The notes below the pieces were generated by a model that had not been told where the DNA came from, made no database searches, and saw only the letters and a program-made list of their open reading frames with translations. The translations under genes were made by a program, and so were the position numbers. Positions 1 to 11,054 of a stretch of DNA of 64,000 nt are shown one piece after another (within the stretch, counting starts at the first letter, position 1; each line of letters begins with the position of its first letter). This DNA is from Armigeres subalbatus (Eukaryota; Arthropoda; Insecta; Diptera; Culicidae): assembly GCF_024139115.2 (NCBI RefSeq), contig NC_085140.1, positions 161,412,452-161,476,451 on the forward strand, read 5' to 3'.

Positions 1-789
1 CTTCAAATAAAATACTGTTGTAGATATGCTTTTTATTTTTAAAACATATTTGGCGTAGAATAGTGTATAAAATCAAGAAACTGACGTCGTAGTATAATAT
101 AACCCAGAAAATAATGTTCGTTGGTCAGATGTGCCTATAAAAATAATTTGGTAAATCATACTTAGCTTTTGACAGAAAAAACATACATCTGAGATTTTTG
201 GACACAAAACGCAATATAAGCTAAGCTTTCCATCGATGTATTAATATTGGTGGTTGCGAACCTAGCGGAAAAATAGTTTTCAAAAATAAATCCAAGAAGG
301 CGGCCAAATTGAGAACACACTCTTCCTATTTCCAACGATATGTTGATCTCTAAGATCGGTTGAGAAATGTTGGAGTTATAACAGTTTTGGTGAGTCAAGA
401 ATTGACAAAAATCGAGTGGTCCATAAAAGTGATTTCGTGTATAACTAACGAAGGGTTTATCTGTTTGAAGAATTTAACTTGGATCATTAATATACTCACT
501 GAAAGCTTTCGAATGAACATAAATTTAGGCATTTTTTTAAAAGAATTTCGTGCAAATAGTGGCCCGGTCTCAGCGAGAATTACTCAGTTGCTTGAAACCT
601 ACGCATATCGTTTCGATCTATGTTTTCCTGCACTTCAGCTACCACACTCCAAGAACAAAAACTGGTTGCCAAAATCTACCGGGTATACAAAGCAGGGGAG
701 GATGGTCCAAAATGACTCACATGGGCTTTTTCGATATTTTAACCAATACGAACCGAGATATCGAATCATTTCATCGTGTAGTCACAAAA
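1..789. other. AT-rich sequence, nothing recognised
   Basis: Short open frames on both strands have no recognisable motif. The longest (360-932, + strand) runs on into the LINE sequence downstream and is not a gene. Sequence with weak RTE similarity begins near 790. Confidence 0.5.
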
Positions 790-901
790 TTTACAAAACT
801 AGCTATATATGCTCCAGGGATTTGCGGACGATATCGATATTATCGGGATTGATCGCCGTGCAGTGGAATAGACTTCTGTGCCTTTTAAGAGGGAGACAGC
901 G
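790..901 (+). pseudogene. RTE-clade LINE reverse transcriptase remnant, upstream half
   Basis: In frame from 818 the translation reads GFADDIDIIG, the catalytic motif C of a reverse transcriptase (FADD at 821-832). It continues towards PFKRETA at 881-901. This matches the same stretch of the RTE element at 20.7-23.9 kb (FADDIDIMA...KSEAKRIGL). A TAG at 869-871 breaks the frame. The gene continues at 6113 with RIGL, so one RTE copy has been split by the R1-clade insertion at 902-6112. Similarity upstream of 815 is weak and may include a small indel. Confidence 0.75.
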
Positions 902-1090
902 GGGACAGCAGGGACCATGTCCAAGGGCTTGACGATCCCTCCCCAGCTGTCTGTAAGTCAGGGAGAACTGCCTAGGGCGTGGTGGGATTTAGCAGTGGGC
1001 TCTGCTAAAATCCCTCCCAAAAAACCACAAGTGCCCGTAAGCAGACTCTATCAAAGCGACTGTGTGCCGCTTCAAAAGCACAAGCCCAGG
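902..1090 (+). other. 5' leader module of the R1-clade element, shared with an RTE-clade element
   Basis: From the first base after the target-site duplication to about 1090, this leader aligns base for base, with short gaps, to 20695-20882. The latter is the extreme 5' end of the RTE-clade element. Shared words include GCAGGGAC, ATGTCCAA, GGCTTGACG, TCCCTCCCCAG, CCGTAAG and TGTGCCGCT. It holds a 12-bp hairpin at 984-1014 with covariation between the two copies. Downstream (1091-1526) the two elements diverge. Confidence 0.85.
984..1014 (+). other. Conserved RNA hairpin in the LINE 5' leader
   Basis: The stem GGGATTTAGCAG (984-995) pairs with 1002-1014 around the loop TGGGCT, with one bulged A. 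The equivalent stem in the RTE element (20778-20807) has substitutions on both sides that keep pairing: A987-T1011 becomes G-C, and G992-C1005 becomes A-T. Two further changes keep G-T wobbles. The loop is TGGGCC there. This pattern indicates selection on RNA structure. Confidence 0.7.
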
Positions 1091-1526
1091 GAGTGCCATT
1101 GGCACATCAGGATTGATCCCAGTAAGATCCTGATTATGGTATACTGGTTGCATGTTATTGGTCTTGTTCTTGGATATTAAGATATTGTGAACGCGAGGGC
1201 TGGTAGTCTGGTTATTCTATTCTCTTAGTAAGGCCGGGTGACACCGACCTGAAACGGCGAATGGGCTAATGGCCAGGCTGTCTTCCGTCCCCTAAAACCG
1301 TGGCGGCCTTGTAGCACGCGGTACAATCCTGTCGCTTAGCTGGCAGCTGAGTGGGAGTAGGCTCAGATGCTTTTCCCTGACTAGCGCTGATCTGGCTCTG
1401 AACACGAAAGTGTCAACCCTCGCATGGCCTCCCTGCATGCCGCAAGGTATGTATAGATAACCATGGGATCGCGAAGGCGACTACACCAGCAGGATTCGAC
1501 AGCAGCCGCAAGGGGACCCAACAGCG
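1091..1526 (+). other. Remaining 5' UTR of the R1-clade element
   Basis: This is non-coding leader between the shared module and the first ATG of ORF1 at 1527. It is more GC-rich than the surrounding host DNA. I see no recognisable promoter word, but LINE promoters of this group are internal and lie in this region. Confidence 0.6.
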
Positions 1527-3021
1527 ATGAATTCTAACAACACAAAACACAAAACGTCGAGGGATGCAGGTGAGGCGAATGGTGGTAAGGAGAACCCTTT
1601 CACCAGACGTAGCGGCCTTGAAAGGTCTCCCCAAAGATCGCCGGGGAAAGGCGATGGAGAAGCCCGTGGAGGGTCTGAGGAGGTGCCGGTTGAAGTCAAG
1701 ATGGACGGCCCCACCCTGACCCGCGTCATCAAATCTGTGATGGCGAACCACGAAGAACGCGGTGGTCACACGATGGAGGTAGTCACGGATGTATCCGACG
1801 TGATTATGTCGTTCCTAGACAACCGGGTTAAGTACAGCAAGGATCTGAAACTTGCTGTGCAGGCACTTTGTGCCCTAGTAGTTGAGGCCAAATCGGAGTG
1901 GAGGTCCCTACTAGAGGCCAGCAAGAGTGCGGAGAGAGAGCTCCGCAAACTTGTCAAGGAGCGGAAGCAGGCGGATAAGGACAAAGAGGAGGCAGAATCG
2001 AAAACTCGTCTCCTGTCCGAGGGCAAACGACTGGCGGAGAGCCAGGTCGAGGAACTCCGCAAAAGGATGGCTGTAACAGGGGCGACCCCGAAGCTGAGTA
2101 AGGTTACGCAGGAGGCGAACCTGAAAGCAGCTGTCGAGAAGTCCGCAGCCCCGAAGCCAGAGAAAAGGAAGAAGGTCGAGCAGAAGGATGGCCATCCCAA
2201 GCCGGTGAACCCAGTGCCTCCAGCAGAGAGGACAACTGAAGCTCGCCGGGAGGAAGATCTACCGTGGAGGGAGGTCGTGAATCCCAAGAAGGCGAGAAGG
2301 CAACGGCAGCAGGCCGCAGAGAAAGCGGCAGGTGGAGCGATACGCGCCACTGTTAAGAAGGGTAGAGCCCAGAAGGAGACGGGTGCGCCTTCCAATGTCA
2401 GTGGTAAGCGTAAAGACAGAGGCGAGGCGATTATCGTCAGTACTGACGACAAGAGCTACGCCGAAGTCTTGAAGGCCATGAGAGTTAATGACAAACTCGC
2501 TGGCCTAGGAGAGGATGTCAACTGCATCCGAAGGACGCGGAGAGGCGAGATGATTCTCGTCTTGAAGCGGGATGCTGCTCAGAAGAGTACTGAGTACAAA
2601 AAGTTGACGGAGGAAGTCCTGGGCGATGGGGTTCAAGTAAGAGCCCTATGTCCAGTTTCAGTGCAATGTCGAGATCCAGGAAGCTACGGTTCGGTTACGC
2701 AAAAGCTTCGCGGGAATGCAGGTTGCCTCATTCCAAGTACCTCAGGCTGAGGCCAAAAAGGTAATGGATAAGGCTAAACTGAAAGTGGGTTGGTCGGTAT
2801 GTCCGCTAAGTATAAGCCAACCGCTTCAGACCTGTTTCAGGTGTCTTGGCAACGGTCATAAGTCTTATGACTGTAAAGGACCTGATCGCAGTAAGCTATG
2901 CCGTAGGTGTGGAGCTGAAGGCCACCAAGCTCGCACCTGTCAGGCTGCACCAAGGTGTCTGATCTGTCCCCGGTACAGACAACAGACACCTCACCGGTGT
3001 CCAGGCTTGTCCGGCCTCTAG
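1527..3021 (+). pseudogene. R1-clade ORF1 (gag-like nucleic-acid-binding protein), frameshifted
   Basis: The first frame (1527-2750, 407 codons) has a charged N-terminus, a Lys/Glu/Leu-rich coiled-coil-like stretch at about residues 100-180 and a basic middle. The C-terminal part lies in another frame (visible from 2716 to the stop at 3019-3021). It holds two classic CCHC knuckles, CFRCLGNGHKSYDC and CRRCGAEGHQARTC (C-X2-C-X4-H-X4-C), and a decayed third beginning CLIC. The frame change lies near 2680, just before the domain continues as MQVASFQVPQ. ORF1 proteins of this class coat the element RNA and form RNPs. The shift separates the coiled coil from the RNA-binding knuckles, so this copy cannot make a complete ORF1 product. 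Confidence 0.85.
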
Positions 3022-5919
3022 AAGGATCCAGACACGCAGGTAACACAGCTGAATCTGAACCACTGCAAGGCGGCTCAATTGCTGCTACAACAGTCGGTTA
3101 CTGAGTGTAAAGCTGATGTAGCTTTGCTGTCCGATCCATACCGCATCCCTGCCGGTAACGGTAGTTGGATTGCGGATAAGTCTCAGATGGTGGCCATCTG
3201 GACTTGCGGGCGATATCCCATCCAGGAGATAGTATCATCACCTGATGATGAGGGTTTCGTTATAGCAAAGGTAAACGGTGTTTACTTTTGTAGCTGCTGC
3301 TGTCCTCCCAGGTGGAGTATAGTGCAGTTTACTAGGGTAGTAGATATTCTTGCAGCAAAACTAAATGGCTTAAAACCGTTAGTTGTAGCAGGCGACTTCA
3401 ATGCGTGGGCAGTGGACTGGGGATTCCGGTCCACAAACGCCAGAGGTCATACCCTGCTAGAGTCGCTAGCGGTATTGAACGTAGTCCTGCTGAATGAAGG
3501 CCAAGTGCCAACGTTCAGGGGACCGAACGGTGATTCATGCATCGATGTGACCTTCTGCAGCGCGGAATGGACGGTGGAGCCAGAATGGGAGGTTCATGAG
3601 GGGCATACCTCCAGCGATCATCAGGAAATTCGTTTTATGATCCGGTATACCCCCGTAGCAACCACAAGGCGGATCGGCAAAGCCGATCTAGGATGGCGCA
3701 CCTCGCAGTTCAACCCAGAACTCTTGGAGGAATCACTACGATGGGAGACGCGAACAACGGGATTAAGTGGCGACGAGTTAATCGATGTACTAACCCGTGC
3801 ATGCGATGTGACGATGCCTAGGAGGACCAAACCTCCCGGAAACCGGCAACCTGTGTACTGGTGGACTGACACAATTGCAGACCTTCGTAGAACCTGTCTT
3901 CGAGCAAAAAGAAGGCTGCGACGTGCCAAAACAGACGCTGATAAGATCGAGAGACGCAGGGTGTTCCAGACAGCGAGCAGAGCTCTGAACTACGAGATCA
4001 AATATAGTAAGAGAGCCTGCTTCGAGCGGCTGTGCAGGATGGCAAACGACAATCCATGGGGAGATGCATACAGGATGGTGATGGCTAGGACCAATACCAC
4101 GCCACCTGAGAAATCTCCGAGGATGTTGGCCAAAATAGTCGACGGGTTGTTTCCGAGGCATGAATCATCGAACTGGCCCGCTACTCCATACGAGTCAGTT
4201 GACGTGGTACCGCTAGTGACTAACGAAGAGCTTATCGTAGCCGCAAGAAAACTTAAGCTCAATAAGGCGCCAGGCCCGGATGGTATTCCAAACCTGGCCC
4301 TTAAACACGCCATTCTTGCCAATCCAGATATGTTCAGGAGCTGCCTCCAGAGATGCATGGACGAAGGAAACTTCCCATATCGATGGAAACGGCAGAAATT
4401 GGTGCTATTACCGAAGCCTGGCAAACAGCAGGGGGATCCTTCGGCATACAGACCAATTTGCCTACTCGACACAGCTGGAAATCTGCTAGAGAGGGTCATT
4501 CTGAATAGATTGTCGGCTTATACAGAGTGTGCTGGTGGCTTATCTAGCAACCAGTATGGCTTCCGTAAGGGCCGTTCTACCATCGAAGCAATTCGAGCGG
4601 TAACGGATACGGTCAAGATAGCGAGAGGTTTAAACAGAAGAGGTATTAGGTACTGCGCGTTGATTACACTTGATGTAAAAAACGCGTTTAACAATGCTAG
4701 CTGGGCGGCAATTGCTGACTCACTGCACCGATTGAGAGTTCCGGATTACCTGTGCAGGATACTGAAAAGCTATTTTCAGAATAGGGTGCTGTTATACGAC
4801 ACTGATGCTGGTCAAAAGTCGATCGTAGTGTCCGCGGGTGTTCCACAGGGATCGATCCTCGGACCGGTTCTGTGGAATATTATGTACGATGGAGTATTAC
4901 GCCTAAGTCTCCCGGCCGGTGTGAAAATAGAAGGCTTCGCGGATGACGTAATGCTGGAGGTAACAGGAGACACTCTCGACGAAGTCGAACTGAAAGCTTC
5001 ATACGCGATTGGCAGAGTGGAGGAATGGCTCAACTCGAGGCGGTTGTCCCTTGCACATCACAAGACGGAAGTCGTGGTAGTGCATAACCGTCATGGGCTG
5101 CAACAGGCGAGGATAAGAGTAGGGACCTGCACAGTTAACTCCGTGAGGTCTCTCAAGCATCTGAGCGTGATGATCGATGATAAGCTCAATTTTACGAGCC
5201 ACGTCGATTATGCATGTCAGCGGGCTTCATTGGCGATAAAATCTTTATCACGAATGATGTCCAACAGATCGGCGGTGCATAGTCAAGTGCGTAGGCTGAT
5301 AGCTGGCGTAGCATTGTCTATCATCCGTTATGGCGTGCCGGCATGGGCCGTAGCACTAAAAGCCGAGTACAATGTAAAGAAATTGATCAGAGTACACCGG
5401 CTGATGTGTTTACGTGTCGCGAGCGCATATCGCACCATATCATATGAGGCGGTGTGCGTTATAGCTGGAATGATGCCGATCGACATACTCTTAGAGGAGG
5501 ATGTGGAGTGCTACAACGAAAGGGACTCGGTGCAAATGCGACGTGTCAAGAGAGCAGCTTCGTTGCTTAAACGGCAAAGAGCATGGGACACCGCAGTCAA
5601 AGGTCGTTAGACCCACAGACTGATTCCAGATGTGTCCAACTGGGTTGATAGGAAGCATGGTCAAGTCAACTTCCATCTAACACAGGTGTTGTCTGAACAT
5701 GGCTGCTTTAAGAAATTCCTACACAGGTTTGGCTTCGCAGATTCTGCGGAGTGTCCTGAATGTGTAGGTGAGGTAGAATCGGCAGAGCATGTGATGTTCG
5801 CATGCCCGCGATTCGAGATAGAACGCAATGCCATGCTGCTTATTAGTGGTATGGATACAACCCCGGACAACCTCGTGAAGTCAATGTTGTGTGTACTGAC
5901 GTCAAGTGCGTTAGCATAG
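3022..5919 (+). pseudogene. R1-clade ORF2: endonuclease-reverse transcriptase, one internal stop
   Basis: The first in-frame Met is at 3079, but the frame is open from 3022 and the upstream residues QLNLNHCKAAQ are the first motif of the APE-type endonuclease. The real start is therefore upstream of 3079, near the ORF1 stop. The endonuclease continues with GDFNAWAVDWG and ends with the SSDHQEI motif. The reverse transcriptase follows: KLNKAPGPDGIP at about 4252-4290, a GVPQGSILGP motif near 4840, and the catalytic FADD at 4936-4947. A TAG at 5608-5610, at a position where related proteins have Trp (inference), interrupts the frame. The same frame then continues through a C-terminal CPEC...H...C finger to 5919. 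The 3' UTR is 5920-6112. Enzymes of this type nick the target and prime cDNA synthesis there. Confidence 0.9.
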
Positions 5920-6112
5920 GCGTGAGCGTTCTCAATAGTTCCCCCTGATGTATTGCTTAATTGCGGGCCGGGGGTACGGACTGGCGAAAGGGTTTTGGTT
6001 TTAGTGGGTCGGGTAAGAGTTACATGACATACCCATCCCCACACTACCTGAGTACCTCCTCAGGTGTCTGGTTGCAGATTTCCGTTTAACCTTGCTCAAG
6101 AAAAAAAAACAA

Positions 6113-6127
6113 AAGAGGGAGACAGCG
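6113..6127 (+). repeat. Target-site duplication of the R1-clade element
   Basis: This copy is identical over 15 bp to 887-901, directly after the A-rich tail. The next base differs, and further matches occur beyond it. It lies in the reading frame of the interrupted RTE reverse transcriptase. Confidence 0.9.
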
Positions 6128-6705
6128 AGGATTGGACTCTCGATCAATACCAGCTAAACGAAGTACAGTGAAATGGTGCTGGATGGTGAAAAAAAAATTA
6201 AGTGGTAGAAGAATTTGTGTATCTTGGAACATTACTGACGTGCGATAATGATAATGCCCGCGAGGTGGAAAGGCGTATTGCAGCTGCAAATAGGGCTTAT
6301 TACGGACTTCGTAATCAGCTTAAGTCCCGTAGTCTGCAAACGAAGACAAAAATCGCGCTGTATACTACTCTGATTCTTCCGGTGGCTTCATACAGCCATG
6401 AAACATGGACGTTAAAGGAGCCTGATCGGAGAGCTTTCGAAGTGTTTGAGCGTAAGGTGCTGCGGACAATACTCGGCGGTAAACAGGAGAACGGTATCTG
6501 GCGGCGTCGCATGAACCACGAATTGTACCAGGTGTATATAGGACTGGATATTGTTAAGCTTATATAACACGGCAGACTACGGTGGGATGGACACGTTGTT
6601 CGTAAGCCGGAAGAACGTCAAGCGAAGATAATATTTAGTAGAGAGCCTCCATTTGGGGTAGGTTCATCGAAGAGCTGTAGCCCATGAGGTATCAAGTAAG
6701 TAAGC
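6113..6705 (+). pseudogene. RTE-clade LINE remnant, downstream half
   Basis: The frame resumes with RIGL at the insertion point. It then gives VEEFVYLGTLLTCDNDNARE (from 6202), GLRNQLKSRS, ETWTLKEPDRRAFEVFERKV and LRTILGG, closely matching the RTE protein at 20.7-23.9 kb (VYLGSLVTADNDTSREIRRR). The open stretch ends at 6567, before the usual C-terminal region. A short direct-repeat tail (AAGTAAGTAAG) near 6695 is typical of RTE 3' ends. Stops and an indel before 6202 make it non-functional. This was the target of the R1-clade insertion. Confidence 0.85.
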
Positions 6706-8660
6706 TACATACCACAATGATCTCCAATTCAAAATAGCATTGTTTTGTAATGCATTTAAAATTTGTGTGTATGAGAAATATGAACGAAAAAAAAACACAC
6801 ATTGTTTATTTTTGCTGAAAATAAAAATAAAAATCTTAATCTTGAACCGTTTCGCCTCTTGGGTACATTTTTCACTGTTCTACCCTACTCTTGAGGAAAG
6901 AAAAATTGAACAATTTCCTGTAATTCCGTCCCGAGAAACCGTTCAATAATCGTTTTTAGCAAAAATATTCTGATTTTGTTTTTACTGGGCCTGGAGTTCT
7001 CAGTGTTAGTTTATATTTTGTGCCGTCCATGTCCCAGTTTCTTAAGAGAAAATCTAAAAAATAAAGAATGATTTTCTATCACTTGATGCCATTAATATTC
7101 CAAAACTGATTGATGTAACATAAATTCATTACATTATAACCCTTCTTAGCTGAAGGAATCCTTTCAAGCTTTGATTCGAAAAAGTTAACCGAGGTGGGCC
7201 TTAAACACACAATCCTAGATTCACTCGGCAGGCGTACTCAAAGTCGTAAGCTCATTTCCATGAACGTCGGATGAAAACGTTCACATATAGATAAACAAAA
7301 TCGGGAGCGCTGGAAATCTAAATTAAATAAAAAATCGTAAAATAAACACTCCGTTTTCACGTACTGCTCACTCGTTGCTTCGTACAGTGGGTGCAGAACG
7401 ACGAAAAAAAACTCCCACCCTTCCTGCTCATTCGAATATGAATTATTAAGTCGATATAAGCTTTGCCGCCGCTGCAGCTTGGGTTGGGATGCCGAAAAGT
7501 GGAACGTTTTATTAGCCGGCATTTTGGAGCTCAGGTTCACAGTTTCGCACCGACTGACTGTGTGGCAGGGGTAAACATCATGCATACCGAGGTGATGGAG
7601 AGCTGGCGATGGTGGCTGATGTAGAATCCGGAGGGCAGGATCATATGGGTTCAGGAAAAGTGGGAAGGTGAAAAAAAAACAAGAAAAATATAAGCAAATG
7701 AAACTGGAGCCCAACCGGATGGAGGGATGGGGACGAAGGATTTTTTGGTTGCATGGTGTGGGCTGCTGCGGAGGATGCAAAATAAGGATGAAAGCTAAAT
7801 GCGCTGAAATATTTGGCAACTCGTGCCGAGTGCTGAGCTATCCATCTAAATGGCATGACAAAAGGACTTTGTAGAGATACAATTTCACATTTTTTTTATG
7901 ATTTTTCATCTTTTTCTGCTTCTTCTCCTAGGCTTTTTGTGACCTTACCAATGTCAATTTATTAACATAAGCTTGTATAAGGTCTGGCAAGCATTGATGT
8001 ATTTTTCATCCATTTCTATCTCCTCGACCGGACTGAGAATCTAATTTATTAATTGATATTTATGTATTTCGTCAACCGACGTAGACTAGTACATATACAA
8101 TATACTTGTTTTTCTTTATTTTCTTAATGCTATTAATACGGTATTATAATGTATAAAAATAAAAAAATATTGGTTAAGTAGTGTTTAATTTTGCGATTAA
8201 ATGTAATTTTAGATGTGTAGGTTTCGGTTTCGGTAGTTTATGATTCGAAAGGTTCTTACAAAAAGTATAACTAAAAGAAAGGTGGGATGGTGTTTCATGT
8301 TCGTCATGATATCCATCCTCTGACTCCCTATTTCTCTTGACGAGCTATCGCGGCTTTGATAACCTTCGTCAGAGTAGCCCCTGATCCAACGAAAACCTTC
8401 CCTTCTGGGAAAATTGTCTGTTGTTGTCCGAGAATGTGTCACTAATTGCACAGAAATGGCGGGAAAGACTCTGGAGCCCAGTGATGTCGTTCAGCAGTTG
8501 TTATACTCAATAGAACCGAGGACGGCTTGAACTACGTTACCGATTAAACACAATTAGATTTTCCATTTCCCGGCCTTATTTTCACTGTTCCAGGATTCGG
8601 GAAGTTTATTTACGTATATATCGGGAAGTCTCGGAATCCCGTTGTTAGTCGATGTTTTTT
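6706..8660. other. Unassigned AT-rich sequence
   Basis: I see no repeat or gene signature here. A 193-codon minus-strand open frame at 7238-7819 is rich in Phe, Pro and Ser, has no motif and overlaps an A-rich run. I do not call it a gene. Confidence 0.4.
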
Positions 8661-8755
8661 GCCATTCTCGTATAACAAAGTTGTACCGAAAGGCTATTGG
8701 ATTACTCCAAAAAACAACTTTGTATATAAGGCCTAGAGACCCATAGTGTTATATA
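8661..8755 (-). mobile_element. End fragment of a dispersed Aedes-type TIR element
   Basis: This is the reverse complement of about 60570-60663: the terminal word GCCATTCTCGTATAAC, then a stretch ending GACCCATAGTGTTATATA. The element is cut off at 8755, exactly where element A (8756-11389) begins, so A probably inserted into it. Confidence 0.65.
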
Positions 8756-9708
8756 AGGTACACCGGGGCAAGTTGAAATGCGGGGTAAGTTGAAACAGAA
8801 GCTGTAATTCAGAAAGGAAATGACCGAATGTTCTGATAATTTTTTTCAACAAACTACTCGCCTAAACGCATCTTCTGACTGCCATTCCCGAAAGATTGCA
8901 GCTTTCAAAAGCAATTCCTGCCATTGTTTATTTTTCGCCCTTTTCAAAATCAAAACCAACTATTTGACATGCCAATGAATACAGGTCTCGAAACGATGTT
9001 TGGAAGAGTTTTTTCATTAAATTTTCACGGGAGGTAATCATTCAATGCTGAATAAGCATAATGATTATGAAAAATCGATGAAAGACCCGTTTTAGTTTTT
9101 GTATTTTGGTTGTTTGATATTGCTCTGCATGTTCAACTCATCGGGGCAAATAGAAATGCGTGGTGCGGGGCAAGTTGAAACAACGATTCAATACGTCACC
9201 CTCGCAATTAAAAGTATTTTTTTCTCAAAACTCAATATGGTCCGTAAATACATTCGAAAAACATAAACATGCAGACTTCTGAACATAAATTTAATTAATT
9301 TCCGCCCATTCTGTCATGAATGCAACCTTCCTACAATCTCCACTAGAATAAAAAGGGGTCATGTTTAAACTGCAGTTTTGATATTCTTAATCTTCTGAGC
9401 ACTGACTCTCAGAAAATAAAACATAGAGTATGTAAACATTTCGTTAACTCCACCTTTCACTTCCCCAGCTGCCTAGTTCTCCAATCGAAGAGTGTATGAG
9501 AGATATGATCGCTGGAATTAATGTGCATTTATGAAGAAGCTACAACAGAATTAATCAACTGCGCAATATACAAGTGATCCAAATAATGAAGCATCCTGAA
9601 TAGTAATCCGAGTGGTCACCCGTATGAGATAATCAATTTGATACATTTTCAGCGTTGTGCGTTCTCCAGATTTTTGTCTCTGAAAATACGCTTGTGACTT
9701 TATTGTAC

Positions 9709-11054
9709 ACTGCCCTTATTCGCATAAGAGTCCCATGTCACTTTTGCCGACTTGAGTAATATGCCGTTGAATTTATCAAACTTGTTTTACATGGAGAAAT
9801 ACAAAAAAAATAATAAATTGAAAAAAATTGATATCTTTCCAAAAAAATTACATAATATTCTTTATCTGTATTTATTGCTGTGGGACAATTAAATGAACCA
9901 TACTTAAGTTTATTTTTTGTGTAAAAGAGTAGGGGAGACTGGGTAGACTTGATCCGCTTTTTTGATTTCCGATGTACCACAGCCAAAAATAAATAAACAT
10001 ACGCGATTTCCACACAGACTCTCTAAGAAATAAAAAATTTAACTTTACTGATGGATGACAGTCCACAGACAGTTATTGTTGTTATTGATACACAACTGTT
10101 TTTTTGGAGTGCTATCAAAAATCGACTTTTTGAATTTTCGGGGGAAATTGATCCCTCTCCAAGAACTTGCTTTGATAAAATTAGAAAGGTGTCCTCAGAT
10201 TTTTTAAATATTTTTCCTTCAAAATATACAGAATTTTCGAATTGCTGTGCGTATACATGAACGATTTTTTTTTATTGAATTCGACAGCACATGCAATTTT
10301 AAAATTTGGGGAGACTTGATCCCCTTTTTATGATATCTACGCAATAAATATTTTTTCCTGCCAAAACTTCATCACAACTGTCAAATCTACCAAAAATTAG
10401 AAGCCTGAATACAGGTTTAAATTTTTTTGAATTTTTTCGCCAAATTTTTGTATGGGTTTGACTAATCGGGGATCAAGTGTCCCCATATTGAGGCAATAAC
10501 TTCAAATCCAAATATCCTAAAACTTTGATGGAATTTTGACATTTTCATCAGTACAGATCATTAAGCATATTTATGGCTTTGTGCTGTGAAAAAACGAAAG
10601 CATTCGGTCATTGTTATGAAAAGTAGTTCAAATTTTGCGTGGCCAATAAAAAAATCTTTGGGAAGGTCAAAACATACAAATCGCCCTGCAGAATAAATAA
10701 GGTTGTCAATCCAAAAAAAAACTCACCACATAAAGGTCATTTGTTTAGAGGATCTATATTAAAAAATACGCTAGAACAAAACTACTTTAGTTCTCGATAA
10801 AACAGGGGGTGATCAAGTCTCCCCGGGGATCAAGTCTACCCACCTTCCCCTACCTATCAAAATCTGGAATCTGATTTTTATGCTAGTAAATATCAAGATG
10901 AGACAACAGAAGTGGGATTTGTTTTCAAATTTCTAGAACAAAGCCTACTATTTTATCAGTTTTTCTTAAACAGGAGACAATTTTAAGCAAATTTCTGAAA
11001 GAAAATCAAAATCGTCAAAAACTTACACGGGACTCTTATGCGAATCCTGGCAGT
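9709..11054. mobile_element. TIR element nested inside element A
   Basis: ATTCGCATAAGAGTCCC near 9717 is the exact complement of sequence near 11029-11045, and the pairing continues outward to ACTGCC/GGCAGT. Element B lies within. The target duplication is unclear. Confidence 0.55.
9932..10850. mobile_element. TIR element B, non-autonomous
   Basis: The left end GGGGAGACTGGGTAGACTTG is mirrored by the right end (reverse complement GGGGAAGGTGGGTAGACTTG), flanked by TA (9930-9931, 10851-10852). The motif GGGGAGACTTGATCCCC and variants recur at about 10309, 10467 and 10810. The 919-bp interior has no transposase. It is the innermost and so youngest layer of a three-level nest. Confidence 0.75.

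Larger units (their letters stand above)
902..6112 (+). mobile_element. R1-clade non-LTR retrotransposon, nearly full length
   Basis: This element has a 5' leader, a gag-like ORF1 with zinc knuckles, an ORF2 with endonuclease, reverse transcriptase and C-terminal CCHC finger, a 3' UTR, and an A-rich tail ending at 6112. The 15 bp at 887-901 (AAGAGGGAGACAGCG) recur exactly at 6113-6127. This is a target-site duplication that defines the ends. The two-ORF layout, the three-knuckle ORF1 and the ORF2 C-terminus without RNase H fit the R1 clade rather than Jockey, I or RTE. It inserted into the reverse transcriptase frame of an RTE element. Only one frameshift and one nonsense codon separate it from open ORFs, so the insertion is probably recent. 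Confidence 0.9.

Noticed and set aside
1766..2452. 228-codon minus-strand frame opposite R1 ORF1
   Set aside because: Ser/Ala/Leu-rich shadow of the GC-rich ORF1 coding strand.
7238..7819. 193-codon minus-strand open frame
   Set aside because: Low-complexity Phe/Pro/Ser composition, no motif, spans simple A-runs.
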